A stretch of 64,000 bases of DNA from Angiostrongylus vasorum (GCA_018806985.1 JADANN010000401.1:1240001-1304000), one strand, 5' to 3'; shown: positions 30,430-43,168, numbered from the stretch's first letter. Numbers and translations: made by a program. The notes: a model not told the origin generated them from the letters alone.

Positions 30430-31096
30430 TTAGGAAGAGCATTCGGCTTGTTGTATCGTTTTCTGCCTTTGGTCGATTAATGGAAGCATTTGCTGCAATT
30501 GTAGAGATCACAGTGGTCCTGGAAGAGACCGAGTCACGTGGAAGGGAATCCACAATTGCCGATGAATGCCTAAATAATGAAAAACGTGGGGATTCCGCTG
30601 CACGGCTATCTTGGGAACTAATGGTTTATTCTTGACCAGTATTCAGCATGCTATTGAGGAATGGAGAAGACAAGAGCTCAAGTAGCAGACGAATCCTTAT
30701 CATCTATGACCATCTCCGTGGTTAAGACTTGAAGGGCTAGGAAAGGAATGAACGTTTTTTACTTAATACAGAACTTAAGAAGTGCTGAGACTTGCACTAT
30801 GTAGAATGAAGGATCATCTAAATGATTAAAGCGATAGAACATATATTTAAGATATAGCCCGCGTTGGAGTTATCTTAGGCAGTTAGTCGAAAAACTATAA
30901 AGTTAAACCGTTAGTTCTCTACCATGGTGCTTATTTTATCCTCATCTATTAAGTGCAGGATTATATCTTCTACGAACAATGCCAGCTATTTTCCGACGTT
31001 GTTGCTATGGTAGGTATTTGTTTAAATATTGGATGAAATACATTTTCACTTCAGGAGTTAGGATTACCGCGTGATCGTTATCGCCTCTACAAGTAG
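30430..31096 (+). CDS. Unidentified gene, three 3'-terminal exons
   Basis: A first segment reads in one frame from about 30433 to a possible donor ATG|GTTTAT near 30624, through VLEETESRGREST and NNEKRGDSAARLSWELM. Exon 30959-31009 (after AAGTGCAG, before GTAGGT) encodes DYIFYEQCQLFSDVVAM. Exon 31055-31096 (after CACTTCAG) encodes ELGLPRDRYRLYK and a TAG stop. All join in phase 0 and read as a continuous acidic, soluble C-terminus. The exact start of the first segment is uncertain: it may begin after TTTAG at about 30433 or earlier. No family recognised. The upstream gene body may reach 29.7 kb. The two terminal exons are the best supported part. Confidence 0.5.
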
Positions 31097-31499
31097 GATC
31101 CAAATCTTTCCCTCACATGGGTACCATAGGAAATGTTCGTTAGCTTGTGTTCGCTGTTGTACTGGAAACTCTTCGGTTCAGAAGTAGTAATCGTTAACTT
31201 CTATTTTCGTAGCTCCCTGGTCAGTCATTCCGGTCAGTGGTGATTCAAACTATACGTCGAGCAATAAAAAACAAGCTCGGTCTCATCGTCTTCTGTAAAA
31301 TATCAGGAGCAAAATGTCATGTCATTGGTGGGCTAAAAAAAAGTGCGAAAAATTGAACCAATATTCGCCATCAGTTCTCATTATTACCCATCTGTCTTGC
31401 TGAACGATGAGTTAGTACGGAGAATTATTCGCACGTTTCCTTTCGAGATGAGTGCATATTCGAGAATTCTTCTTCTGTGCAATATTATCTCTGTACTCC

Positions 31500-31737
31500 T
31501 TGAATGTTGGTGCATCTAACGCGGCATGCATTCCAGTTCATTCGTGGCATCGTCGAAGTAAATAAATGCATAATTTAGTTATAGAATGATCTATGGGACT
31601 CTTTCGGCCTATTATTATCTCGCTGTTTTTCGCAGTCCTTCCATATAAGTATAGTACTAAAGAAGCGCTATGGGATTGAACCAACAACCATGTGAACTGC
31701 AGAGCGCCACTAACCATTGCGCTTCATGCATCCCATT
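31500..31737 (-). repeat. SINE family A copy A12
   Basis: GGTGCATCTAACGCGGCATG, ATTCGTGGCATCGTCG, head GGGATTGAACCAACAACC and CCATTGCGCTTCATGC. Diverged minus copy. Confidence 0.75.
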
Positions 31738-32372
31738 GATCAAATGTAAATAACATTGTCCAGAATTTTCGAGAGGTTTCCCCAATGGCGTTCGTAGAAG
31801 AATCCATCTCGCAGCTAATTTCTTGGCATTTTCTATTCCTTTCGATTAGCGTATCGGTTAGGTAAGGAAGGAGCGCTAATCCTCTTCAGTTCCTTACGAC
31901 TAATATCCATCGGAATTTGTGTCCTGGAGTGTTCTGCTGTATTATTTCTTTACAAAGTCAGGTCACTTAATAGCTTGTATCCATGAAAACAGGTATTGTG
32001 AAGGTTTTCACAGTCTTGTAGCTCTGCTTTTCTTACAGTGTCTGATATGGAGAAACGGCCAACGAACTTTATTACGCCATCATATCATTCACAAATACTG
32101 TGCGCAATCAAAACATGTACAGAATTCTTCAGTCAGCTGAGAACACATCTCACATATATAGTTGCATTGTCATATTGACAAACGAAAACAATTCCTTTCA
32201 TATTAACGAAATATCGAAATAGCCGATAAAATGGAAGGTTCATAGTCCCTATAGATTATGGATGCAGAAGGGGTAAATCCTGACAAATACAAGGAAAGAA
32301 TGTTATGCATAAGACTTAATGGAGCGTATAGTTGTTAGTGCACACAGCAGAGTATGGGGAGCTTCGGCATGG

Positions 32373-34693
32373 TCACTCATTCACATCCAAATTAGTTGCT
32401 TCCTGAAACAGTCAAACTGGAACCATGCTGTAGATCAAGGTCAGTCCATCATTAGATTCCAAAAATTTTCATTTTCTTATTTTTTTTCATGGAAAAAAAC
32501 CGTCCTAAGGCTGTAGTATAAGTTCTTGCAAATAATAAAGCTTTCACAGAAAATAAGTCAAATGAATGGAACTAGCTTACCTCTCCTGATCCCTCGGCAG
32601 AACGATCGGAACGAACAGGCACCTGAATAGAAGCGTCTTTACTGGACAATAGTGGAGGAAATTGATAGAATGAGAGCTAATGAATGAAATCCAGTAAGAC
32701 TACAACAGATTCCCGATGCTTAGATTTTTCCCACTAACCCAGTTTTACTTCATAATGCTACCGAGTACAATTGAAAACCACTACTTTTTTCTCCTGGTCG
32801 CTTTCATCCGAAAAGAAATGCGTCTGTATTGCTATACAGAAATGTCCTGATAGAAAGTACTTTTAGACTCACTGCGCCTGACGATTCTTCACTGCTGTCA
32901 GCAGCATTGCGAGCCATGCGAATCACTGAAGATGTCACCAGCTAAAAAAATATTTTTTACCGTTTAAATGAGCATAGAAACCGCACACATCCAATCATCT
33001 TACATCTCCTGATCCTTCCACTTCAGAATCAGCGTTAGCCTGAAATATTGTGAAAGTTTCATATAGAAGATATCATTCATATTCAAATGGCCATCCTCAT
33101 TTTCGCATTCACTATTAGACTGGATCGAGTTCGTTCGTTTACTCTAATCCAGTGTACTACTTCAGTACTTCTCGATTTTGTGCTGCCCTAACACTAGCTG
33201 TATTGTATCTGCTAGAAATAGTTCTACCCCAGTACAAGTTTATTTTGGTAAGCTTCCTGAACTTTCATACTGCGAAAATCTCCATGTTGCCTAACACATG
33301 TTCAGGAACGTAGGCCAGTGGACCCCCTACGACAGAGCTCGACGAGCTACGCTCTCTCGCCAAAAGCAGCGGCAAAAAACATCCCATGTGAAAAATGTGA
33401 TGTTATCCTTTGAGTCAGCAAAAGCTCACGAGGTAAGCGCGTGAATCGGACAAATGAAAACATTAGTGGTGATCGTTCTCATTACCTCATGATTTATGTG
33501 AATACGGGGGATACAGAGATACAGGTAACACTTTATAAACATATTACTGGAAGAATTCCTTTTTCTTGGAAAATCTTCTCATTCAACGGGATTGGTAACA
33601 TATTCGTTTGATTGTTTCGTATCACCTTTTTAGATTGCTTCTCTTCTGATGATGATGAGTCTTTGACTGCCTTCGCTCGGCGAGCTTTCTAAAAACGAAT
33701 ATTGGCTGACCATCTACTTATGTCATTTAGAGAGCTACTAACACTCACCTGGCCAGATCCTTCTTCATCCTCACTTGATTCAACCTAGAAAGATCTCGTT
33801 AGTGTTTTCATCAGAGTTGTACAATTGCTAAACAAGACAACAACCTTCACTGCGAAATCCTTTTCTTTGGAATTCTTTTCTTCGGAAGTCTTTCCACTAC
33901 CTCTGGCCACTCGTGTTAGCTAAAAACGTCCCGATTGTTGTTAGGTCTTTCTCTCTTTCATCCGACCACTTAGTGATAGTAATGGTGATTTGCAGTTAAG
34001 ATCTGATATGATCTAATAAGAAAGCTTCCTGGTTAAAGTGCTTATCCTACTTCAGAACTGTTCAACTAATTTCAATACCACTGTTTTATCCGCTTAAGAT
34101 AGTGTTCCTAAGGGTATTACCTAAAAATGTGGTATGGAGCTCAACAAAAGAAATCGACTTTATCATGGAAACCGTGATCATAATATCTGCGAACGATCTC
34201 GAAAATTATCTTTCTATTGGAATCTGCAAAAGATATACATTTCCCTTTCATTCTTATTGTACAATCCATGACGTTAACAACCTCTAGACTTTTATGTTTT
34301 TAAGTGGCTTTTTGTATAGTCATTAAAACGCTTTATAAAAGTCAGCTGGCATTCGGAACAAACCACGTGATGCTCTAACTCTACGCTAAACCTTTAGTGT
34401 CAGTTGTTCAGTCATTATCACATGAAGCAAAGTACCTGGACTTATCGTTATTTTTATCAATGAGTTTTCTTGTTCGACATCACCAACATTCTGAAGGCGT
34501 TCTACACTTTTCTTTGTCTGTATGAAGAAGGTCAAGCGGGAATTCAACCGCAGAAAGAAAGGCCGTATTTTGTGACTCGATGAGGGCATGTTCATGAACT
34601 CACCAACTGGTCATCGGATGCGATGTTGATCCTGTGAGCAGAATAGACGAGAGCAACAGTAGCGACAAGAACAATAAGAATGAAGTTGTGCAT
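32373..34693 (-). CDS. Secreted Ser-Gly/acidic repeat protein built of phase-0 micro-exons
   Basis: Exon 1 (34693-34604) encodes a signal peptide, MHNFILIVLVATVALVYSA, preceded by AATATTACAG four bases before the ATG (likely trans-splice site). Then follow short exons, all phase 0 with GT-AG ends: optional 34517-34422, then 33919-33845, 33784-33749, 33688-33626, 33039-33004, 32941-32873, 32622-32581 and terminal 32402-32373 (TGA). They give 146 aa without the optional exon, 178 with it. Exons alternate between a basic type (LTRVARGSGKTSEE; KARRAKAVKDSSSSEE; IRMARNAADSSEESSGA) and an acidic 12-14 residue type ending EGSGQ, EGSGD or EGSGE, making three tandem two-exon modules. Acidic-flanked Ser-Gly resembles chondroitin attachment sites of nematode CPG proteins; basic RxAR sites could instead be processed. 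No family recognised. Confidence 0.75.
33307..33430 (+). other. Exon-like open frame antisense inside an intron of the micro-exon gene
   Basis: Flanked by ACACATGTTCAG and GAG|GTAAGC. The frame after one base encodes NVGQWTPYDRARRATLSRQK and continues open to the donor. It lies in the 586-bp intron of the minus-strand gene, whose other module introns are 60-250 bp. No partner exon found. Confidence 0.35.
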
Positions 34694-34879
34694 ATTCTGT
34701 AATATTGTTCCTCTGATGGATATACTTACTAAATAACTCGGTCGATTCAGAGTAAAGCAGAAGACTCAACCGAAACGAAGGAAATTAGGTATTTTGTCGA
34801 CATGACGAACAGGTGAATAGAATAGAAATTTTTTTGGAGCATGGGAGGTGATTACTAAACTAGAATTCCTATCAAATTG

Positions 34880-35110
34880 ATGGCAGTCTAGAGGGATTTA
34901 GTGACATCCATGAGGAAATGGATTCGGATAGAAAGATAAAAAAATTGTAGATGAAAAGATTGGAAATGGATAGAAAGGATGTAATTGTCGAAGCTAAGAA
35001 ATGCATACAAATAATAAAGTTGAAAAGAGGAGAAAAAACAGATTCGAAGAGGAGAAATGGTTCATAATTGAAGAAAAAAAGCGTCCAAATCGATTGGAAA
35101 AAGATATGAA
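34880..35110. repeat. Purine-rich tract with short internal repeats
   Basis: Plus strand is mainly A/G, with repeats of GGAAATGGAT and GATAGAAAG at 34914-34978. Noncoding appearance. Confidence 0.5.
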
Positions 35111-35433
35111 AGACTGTTGACGGGACAAAAGTATAGGATGGATTAATTCCAGATTGTCAATCTTCAGACTGTGGACATCCACGGATGATCCGGACTATTT
35201 CAGTAATAACGTGACAAACATGGTCTTATCATAGGACATGCTATCAGAACGTTGTCTTAGGGACTAATCACCAAAAAGGCGCAAACATCATTGAATAGCC
35301 GGAGGTCATCTCAGTTGTGCCAAGCGGAAAGTGGTCAACGGTCATAGGTCAGACAGCGTTGAGCTACGACCTTGCACACTTAGTGATTATCTAGGGAAGT
35401 AAAGAAAGAGTGCGACCTGCCCAAAACCTTTAC

Positions 35434-35582
35434 GAGTCGGTAAGGTGGAGATAGATGCGCTGACTGATACGACGGGGTTGGTAAGGTGGAGGTACAGGCG
35501 CTATGATTGATGAGGCGGAATTAGTGAGGAGGTGGAGCTACTGATTGATACTACGGAGTTAGTAAAGTCGAGGCAGAGGAGG
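35434..35582. repeat. Decayed minisatellite, about 40-bp period
   Basis: Four imperfect units built on GT(T/C)GGTAAGGTGGAG followed by a CTGATTGATAC-GACGG-like segment. Confidence 0.6.
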
Positions 35583-38215
35583 CTTTCGTTAAAAAGTTCC
35601 ATCGTCTAATACTCAACACCTTCCGTTGTTCAGTTAGTAAGTAGGTGATAGTAAGTCTTATGAGCGGAACTACTATTATTTCTTTCCGTATTTTAAGGAA
35701 ATGTACTTTTTCATTCATGCTCACAGAAAGGCGCAGATGAAAATGACAACTACATATCCCATGAAAAACAATAAAAAAAAACAATGTCCCCCTTAGTTAA
35801 ATTAGATTTACATCATGAGAAAATTGATAAGAGACCAGACCGATGACTTAGATGTTTTCATTTAACGAAGATTATCACGAGGGAGTTTTGTGGAACCTAT
35901 CACGTGCAACGAATGACATCCGACAGAGCCGAACTGGACTGGTGGAGTATCCAGCAGGTGCTACTGCACCCGCTCTTTTGCAAAAAATGCTGTGATGTTC
36001 GTTCTAATGGATTGATTGCAATGATGCGTTGACCGTTCACTAAGATAAATATCAATTCTCTAAAGAAAATTTATGGTGATTCCATTCATGAGTCTTATCT
36101 ATGAAGAGGATCTCGAGCTGATGGCAGATGATGTGTCTCGTTCCCAAGTGAAGGACACTGGATTAATCCTAGACCGAAAGACGTTATGAACTAACACTGA
36201 GACGTAGTAATGTTCAAAAGATGAACTTCCTGTCCTTGGTGAGTTTAATTGCCTCATATTTATTCTATATTTGGTCGTAATTATTCATCAAGGGGAGAGT
36301 GTTCGCGTGCAAGCGGATTACACCATGCAGGTCGCGGTTCGGCAAAAAAAAGCACCTGCAATCAAGTGATTAAGAAGCACCAGAGGAAGGGAGCGGTGCG
36401 ATTTGAGGTCGGCCCGAGCTAATAAGCTCATATTTACTAAGTAGTCGAAACGTTCTCTCTGAGTATAGTGTGCTCCGTGGCAACTCATCAAGCTGCGGAA
36501 CTTTTTTCCAAAGCAGTAAAAATGTGTATAGTGTGAAAAATGAGCTACTTGTCGTGTACTTAGAGAAAGTTGAGCTTAGTGGCAGCTTGGTTCGCGGTAT
36601 GGACGAATGGAAAGTAGTGGCCTATGATTTATTCAATGAAAAGCGAGATAGACAGTGATGCAAATGCAATACTTGAAGGGGTATTGAGCTCATTTTGATA
36701 TGTGGACTACAACATATCAAGCCAAAAATGTCGTTGAAAAGCTGGGTTATAAATTACTTGTTTGACATCATTTCAGGCGATCAGAAGGACAGCAGATGTC
36801 TGGACTAAGTCAGCAACTCGTTCGCTTCTGACCGTAGTACCAGCATGTTGAGAAAGATACATGCATACGATCCCTAACTCAATTAGTTCTTAACAATGAC
36901 CTAAGTTCAGTTAATTCACCCAGTAGAAATCTTCCTCACGAATTCGCAAAGTCAGGAATGATAGCACACTTTGTCTGTACAGTGACTTGCTAGGCACTAC
37001 CGATATATCAAATTAATATTCTTCCTCTCCTTCTCTAGTTTGGCGCCAATTTTTTGACCCATAAGATTTGGTTGGTACTAGCTCGTTATGGCCTCGAAGA
37101 AACGGCCACGGGTATATTTCAGGGCGCCTTTGGGAACTGTGCTACACACACCCAGTTAACAGAGGCAAAATATTTATCAATAACAATAACATGGAAATCT
37201 TAGGTGATCGATTAATGGATTTTAGTTTCGATCTGAATACCATGAAGTGATAGAATTCATAGATATGCGTATAATCTCCCAGAAATAGTTTAGAAAAGTT
37301 TATTGCGACGACTTAAAATAGAGCAAGAATGACTGAAAAAAAGGAAGTGGTCAAACATGATTGAGATGGTTTGGGTTAGATCTGAACAAGCTTCAAGGTT
37401 TTTATCTCCCTTTATTGATAGCCGAGAACGGAAAACTATGAAGTGGTTTGAGTGTCCAGTTAAGAGAAAAAATACAAGATTAATGGAAAGATGAGAACTC
37501 AGTGGAGCTCTTGATCGGAATAACAATGAGAGGGCGGAGTGAAGTCGATCATTGGGGGCGTCGCAGCTATTCCGCACCGTTGAGCAACCATATGATAAAC
37601 GAACTCCCGCAGTGTGATGACTGCATGTTGAAGTGATAACCTCCAGAGGCCAAACCTCATACTCTGGATCATAATGATGGAATGGGAACCGTTGGCCGAC
37701 GTACCATAACTACCTTGATGACAAGACGGTTGTCTTGTTTCAATAGTTTCCTTATTGTGATGAATGAGATTCTACATATGTAGAAAGGGATGCTCTTATT
37801 TTGGCATTCAACAGACACAACTATTCCCTTGTTGTAGTGTGTAAGGTTTGAACCCCCTCTACTGAATGATTCAGAAAAAAGATTCTTCTTTGCTTATAAC
37901 TGTTAAGACACAATTGAAGTGCTTTTCTGTGATACGGATTAGATTCTTCGTGAGAGGCACGCACTGCTTCAGCAAAAAGAATAACTTATCCGTGCTTACG
38001 AAGTTCCTCGTAGCTGCAAACTAAGGATAAATTTCTTGAGTTCATTAACAGAAGTCTATAGAAGTTAAACAAATCAATTTGGTTAAAAGCTACTAAAGCA
38101 AATTAAGGAGCGGAATATTACTCAAAATCATAAATGCTTAATGTCTATTAGCTTCGCAGTAAATCCAGCTTTATGGTTATTTGAGAGTTATTTTACTAAC
38201 TACTATTTAAACAAA
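35583..38215. other. Gene-poor stretch
   Basis: No supported gene. Segment 36296-36430 (CAAGCGGATTACACCATGCAGG, GGTTCGG) may be another tRNA-derived fragment, and 36960-37150 is a very decayed family A copy (CACTACCGATATATCA ... GTGCTACACACACCC). ORF 36470-36658 reads protein-like but stands alone. Confidence 0.35.
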
Positions 38216-38217
38216 AA

Positions 38218-38492
38218 GGGGCGCATATGGTGCAGTGGTCCGAGGGGCCCTGCAACACACAGATGGAATCGATCCCCGCGCCCCTGGCACACCAAGCCTT
38301 CCATCCCCCCGGGGTCGGCAAATTGGTACCAGACTTGTCTGGGAGGACTGCAGCACTCGCTCGATGCATCGGTAAACGACCGCGAGTCATTGTAAAGGCC
38401 AGATATGCATTCAGTCACCTCCAAACGATGCTTAGTGAAGTCGAATGCATGGCGCATCCCCTCAGGGGATTGACCAACGCCGAGACCATTAT
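38218..38492 (+). repeat. SINE family A copy A14, well preserved
   Basis: Head GGGCGCATATGGTGCAGTGG, B-box-like GGAATCGATCCCCGC, full body to GATTGACCAACGCCGAGA. One of the youngest-looking copies. Confidence 0.9.
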
Positions 38493-39073
38493 TACTGTCA
38501 TTATTGTTTTAACAAGAATGGTTTTTGATAAACAACAGGCTCCTTTTTTTTCTTTTACAATAACAATGTCCCTCTGATAACGCTTCGCCCACAAACTTCG
38601 TGTTAAGGTGGCTCAAGAAGAGCGACGAAACAACAAAATTTCAAAATTGCGCGCTTCGAAATTTCTGTGGAACAGCGTCAAATACGATAAAAAATTACTT
38701 TATTGAAATATCTTATATCCTCAATAGTTGGACAACATGGCGTACAATACGGTAGCCACCGGCCTGATTCCCATTCGCCTAGTATTTCGATAACTGGACA
38801 CAATTTTCTTCTTACAATAGCAAGGTGACTGTGCCAAAGCGTCCTTAGAACGCTTTTTCTGTTCCAGACTGTCATTTAAGGAAATCATTGTTACCGAAGG
38901 GAAAGAAGTTATTCGTACTGAGACGGGATTTCTTCAAATAGGTAGTAATCTCTATCACAGACTTTCCCTTAACGTGGTTTCCTAATGGAAATAAGATCGA
39001 ACTGCACATCTTCCTGACAGTGAGACCGTAAATCACTGAAGGAGATTGGAGTATATACTTGCAAATAATACGT

Positions 39074-39366
39074 AACAGGGGTGTGTAGCGCAGTGGTTAG
39101 TGGCGCTCTGTAAAACACATGGGTTCTATCCCAAGTCCCCAGGCTCACCATTCCTCCTATCCCTCCACCGTCGTCATATTGGTACCAGCCCTATCTGGGG
39201 GGGGATAGTATCACTGACTCCATACATCGGCAGGCCACTGCGAGTTATTGTACAGGCCAGATATGTATGCAATCACCTCGTACGATGCTTGATGAGGTCG
39301 AATGCATGGCGCATCCCGCGCATCCCTGAGGGATTGATCAACTCCGAGGGCTTCATCTTTTAAACT
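39074..39366 (+). repeat. SINE family A copy A15, well preserved
   Basis: Head GTGTGTAGCGCAGTGGTTAG, B-box GGGTTCTATCCC. Complete 3' end with a small internal duplication GCGCATCCC/GCGCATCCC near 39308-39328. Confidence 0.9.
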
Positions 39367-39589
39367 GGCAAATAAGAAAAATTGCTTTGTAAGCTCTAGA
39401 ATGGTAGAAATTAATGTCGTACCACAACTTTAAGGTAACGTTTCTGATGAAAAACCACTTGACGATAAAAAATATGGAGCTTTCAAAAAAGAACAAAATA
39501 GTCCGACTTTCTTTGTTCACTACTAAATAGAAAGCGAATGCTTCTGTTTGCAAAATACAAACCCACTTAATACTAAGTGTGTAATGAGG

Positions 39590-39900
39590 ATGAATGACCC
39601 ACGGCAGGTGGTCAGGAGGGCACTGGCGTGCAGCGCTGCCGAATATCATCGTGCATAGGGGAACGAACGAACGGATGCCGCCTGGTGGTGGTGATTGAGA
39701 GGAAGCTCCTCCTCCTCCACGCAATATCTTGGATGAAGCAGATTGTTGTGGACAATAGAGAGTATAATAGGAGAGATAGCCATCGACGGACGTATGCCCC
39801 ATTAATGTTACGTGTTAGCATTCGACATCTCACCGCGTCGACAGCACCATCAAAGCCGTACAGTGAAAACATTTCTATAGTGATATTAAGGCCAAGAAAA
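39590..39900. repeat. Possible dispersed repeat, GC-richer block
   Basis: Long overlapping ORFs on both strands and a sharp rise in GC compared with flanks (CGGATGCCGCCTGGTGGTGG ... CCATCGACGGACGTATGCCC). Suggests a mobile or conserved noncoding block; no protein family recognised. Confidence 0.35.
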
Positions 39901-41399
39901 TTTGGTGTCTCATTGACTGCTAACGGTTCAGCATAATTCTCATCATCTATTCATATTGACATCTTGTTCTTCGGATTAAAACCACAGTGTTTTACAGATT
40001 ATATCATTGTTTTAAGGTTTCCTAAAAGCGAACACTGGAAATTTAATCCCTCGGATCCATTTAATCCAACTATGACAGAAGGCTGGTAGCTAGACAGGGC
40101 TTATAACAAAGACTTTTAGCCATTGCTTTAAGAATAATGATGAAGAAGAGTGCATTAGTGGATACCACAGTGTCCTGCTGGAAGAAATGCTTTGATGCAA
40201 GATATGAGAGTCATAAAGATAAAAGGAAGCGAAAAGAAAAAGTTTTTTGGGCTATAAGAAAAACTTTTTTCTCTGTGCAATAAGGAAACCTACGTGTTAC
40301 CAGCAAATATCTGGAAAATCTCATGTTTTCTCTTCTATGTGAGTTTGCCTGGGTATTTGGGATTCCTTGTTTCAAAGCGAACTATTTTCAGGAACCTCCG
40401 CATTGATATCAATGCGTGTCTCCCACTACTTTCTAGAGGTATCTGGCATGTTTTTTTTGCCTAAAATTTCTATATAATTTAGTTATTATGACCGCATTCT
40501 CGCTTTCTCTTTCCTTTGTGTTCGCAGTGATCTGAAGAACAAATTATTTTTTTGGTGGAAGACCAGAATAAAACATCTTACCACCGGTCACGAAACGAAA
40601 TGAGTTCGTGGTTAGTTAACAGTAAGATGAAAAGTGCAAAAAAATCCGACTGATGCAGTAACATTGATAACTGATAAGTGATGGACGAAATCATGCTGAA
40701 ATGACACCTAAATCGGGGTGGGAAAACGGTCGAACAACAGTTACGTGCACAAGAGTAGCTCTATTGTAGAACGATCTCATGTGGGAAACGAATCGGCATA
40801 TATGCATTTGCTTATCTAATATCTGAATAGACCAAAAAATTCAGGTTCTCAGACAACGAAACCCGGTTGTCGTGTCGATGGATTTTTACCTCGGTCTGTC
40901 TTATTAGTCCTGAAGGTTAATAGCACAATTAATGTTGGTACTGTAGTAAATGAAGGCATGCTTAATTTCAGGCGAGATATCCACATTTTCATGGTGCCAA
41001 GTTAGTGGTTTTTGGTTTTTAGGATGTATCAATCCTCCAAGTGCAATCTTAACACCCGTCAGTTGCCTGGCATCTATTATAAAAGGTTTTTGTAACCTGT
41101 TTATCGAGAATACGGTAGAAGTTTTTGTACTGTTATCGTACTTTCACGGGTGGCACATAATTCACAACGGCGTTTGCTACTGCAGACTCTTGCAAATGCA
41201 AGATTATCCGTTCTCAATAGCTCTAATATACAGCAGTTTTATTGACAAAGAGGCTCGACAAGGAGATTTAGCTAATTTCTAATCAGAATAGGATTTTTTC
41301 AGTTTATTCTACCCGTTTTCACATCTACTGTGCGGATCCTAAAACTCCCTGCACTCGAATCGTTTCCTCACCTCCGTCTTTCACCAATGTCTTCGACAA
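39901..41399. other. No supported gene
   Basis: A 110-codon plus ORF at 40950-41282 has no recognisable features or splice partners. Confidence 0.35.
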
Positions 41400-41645
41400 T
41401 GTTACTATGGCTGCTGTTTAAGGATTATCGCCTTCCTCATGAGAGTCTTTGAATGTTGTCGATCGATTTTCATTGGAATCCTGGGATCAACGGCGTAGAG
41501 CGTTCCCTCTTGGATCGTAGAGACTGGGCTTGTCCCAAACATGTCTGGTACTAACACCCCGTTCTAAGAAGCGAAAAGGATTTGATAAGCCTGATATGGA
41601 GTAACCAGAGAAGAGATGAACGGTTCATTGTAACTGTGACACCCT
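41400..41645 (-). repeat. SINE family D copy D5, old
   Basis: TTTAAGGATTATCGCCTTCC, TTGAATGTTGTCGATCG, AACATGTCTGGTACTAAC in the order of D3/D4; head strongly decayed. Confidence 0.6.
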
Positions 41646-42980
41646 AGTGAGTGAAACCTAGTTTCCATCTCTAGCACTAAGTGTAGAATAATCCCATCAG
41701 AACCCATCACTTCTCATACACGTTGAATATTTTAGAAAGAAGACTATATTCCTAGTGCAGATGCTGAAAAGTATTAGGCTTGAATGATGTATGAATTAAT
41801 AGTTAGAAGTTCAGAACAATACCACGATTTAGAAAGTGTTTTGACGTAAGATGTGAAATTTGCTACATCAACTAGCTACATACGACTTGCTCTGTAAAAC
41901 ACGAAATCCAAAAAGTGTTTTGTTACGATGATATGTAACATTGTATTACAACTATATGTTAGCCGATCAAGGTATGCAGACCATTGCAAAGAACTTGAAG
42001 AAAAAAAGGAAACGATGCTTGATTCGTTTATGATTTGAATTGAGGTTTCTTACACGAGAGGGTTTGTCACAGAGTTGATTATGAGCCTCTTCTGTTGCAT
42101 TCCATCAAATGGCAGAAGGTACTTAGGATGAACTTAATGCAAAATGACCATATAAATGCTAGAAGTGGGTATGTCTCCACTGTGACACAGTAGCTTTTTC
42201 AGCTGTTGGCAGCTTCTTCAAGTTTTCTTTTAATCGGAGAAACTCGTTAAACTTATAATGAAATTCACGTATCTAAGCCAGTGTGGTTAGTATTATCCTA
42301 GCTTCAGCTTCAATCAGTGAGAGACCATAAGCTACTCGTAACCGTATCCGTGGCCGTTATCTTTGAATTCGATCATCCGCTTATGCAAAGCCCTTCATCA
42401 AGAAAAAAATATGGGAGAAGTGCGACGGGATTCGTGTCTCTCTACTTAGTGGACCTCACTAGGCCGTCTTTGTGTGCTACAACGAAAGACAGGCACCTAT
42501 TAAATGGTATGTGCCCGAGTTATTAATATTTAACTCCATTATTGATGACTGGTTAGCGATTTTGGGGATGAGAAATCCCTTGAATAATAGTTTGGCAAGC
42601 AAACTTTGAGAAGAGAATAGTTTTACAATATGCTGTAATACTTATCGGAACCAGCCGGTTATAAATCATTTTAATGTCGTCACTTAAGAAGTCACCGACT
42701 TCAATAGGCTATGGAGTGAAGCCCTGAGTGAGTTCAATCTATATCTTTAGTAGCAGAGGCCAGAGCTTTGTTGATCTTAAGACTAGTGGAGCAGTTACTT
42801 TACTTAAATTAATTTTTATAAGTAACAGCTAAAACTCTTGGTTCAAAGCATGAGGATGGCTGAAAAACTGAATGACATCAAAAGATGATCGTTTGTTGAC
42901 TGTTCTAAGGCTTCTGTCATAATTGTTATCTCTGATAAATTTCGTTATGCAGAAGTTAGAATCACAACAACTATATGAAC
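41646..42980. other. No supported gene
   Basis: AT-rich, short ORFs only. Confidence 0.35.
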
Positions 42981-42984
42981 TTAA

Positions 42985-43168
42985 TGTTGCTGAGATATTT
43001 GCAAAGCTCCGGACCGCTGATGTTTGCGGTAGGGGCCCGAACACGCTATTAGCCTTTCCGGGGGCTAACGCGTTCACCATCACACCATACGAGTCCATCG
43101 TTTCTCCTATCTCTTTTCATATAATACCCTGCCATTAGAAATTGGTAGACAGTAAATAAAAATTGACG
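42985..43168 (-). repeat. SINE family C copy C6
   Basis: TGCTGAGATATTTGCAAAGC, CGGACCGCTGATGTTTGCGG, CGGGGGCTAACGCGTTCACC, tail AATACCCTGCCATTAGAAAT and GTAGACAGTAAATAAAAAT. Confidence 0.88.

Noticed and set aside
34422..34517. Additional exon of the micro-exon gene (TKKSVERLQNV...)
   Set aside because: Kept only as optional: the splice sites and phase fit but the donor GTGATA is weak and the sequence does not match the repeated modules.
39078..39130. Possible functional tRNA gene (A and B boxes present)
   Set aside because: No acceptor stem or anticodon arm can be folded, and the sequence continues into the family A SINE body shared by many copies.
40950..41282. 110-codon plus ORF
   Set aside because: Composition is not protein-like throughout, no start context, no homology recognised; ORFs of this size occur by chance in 64 kb.
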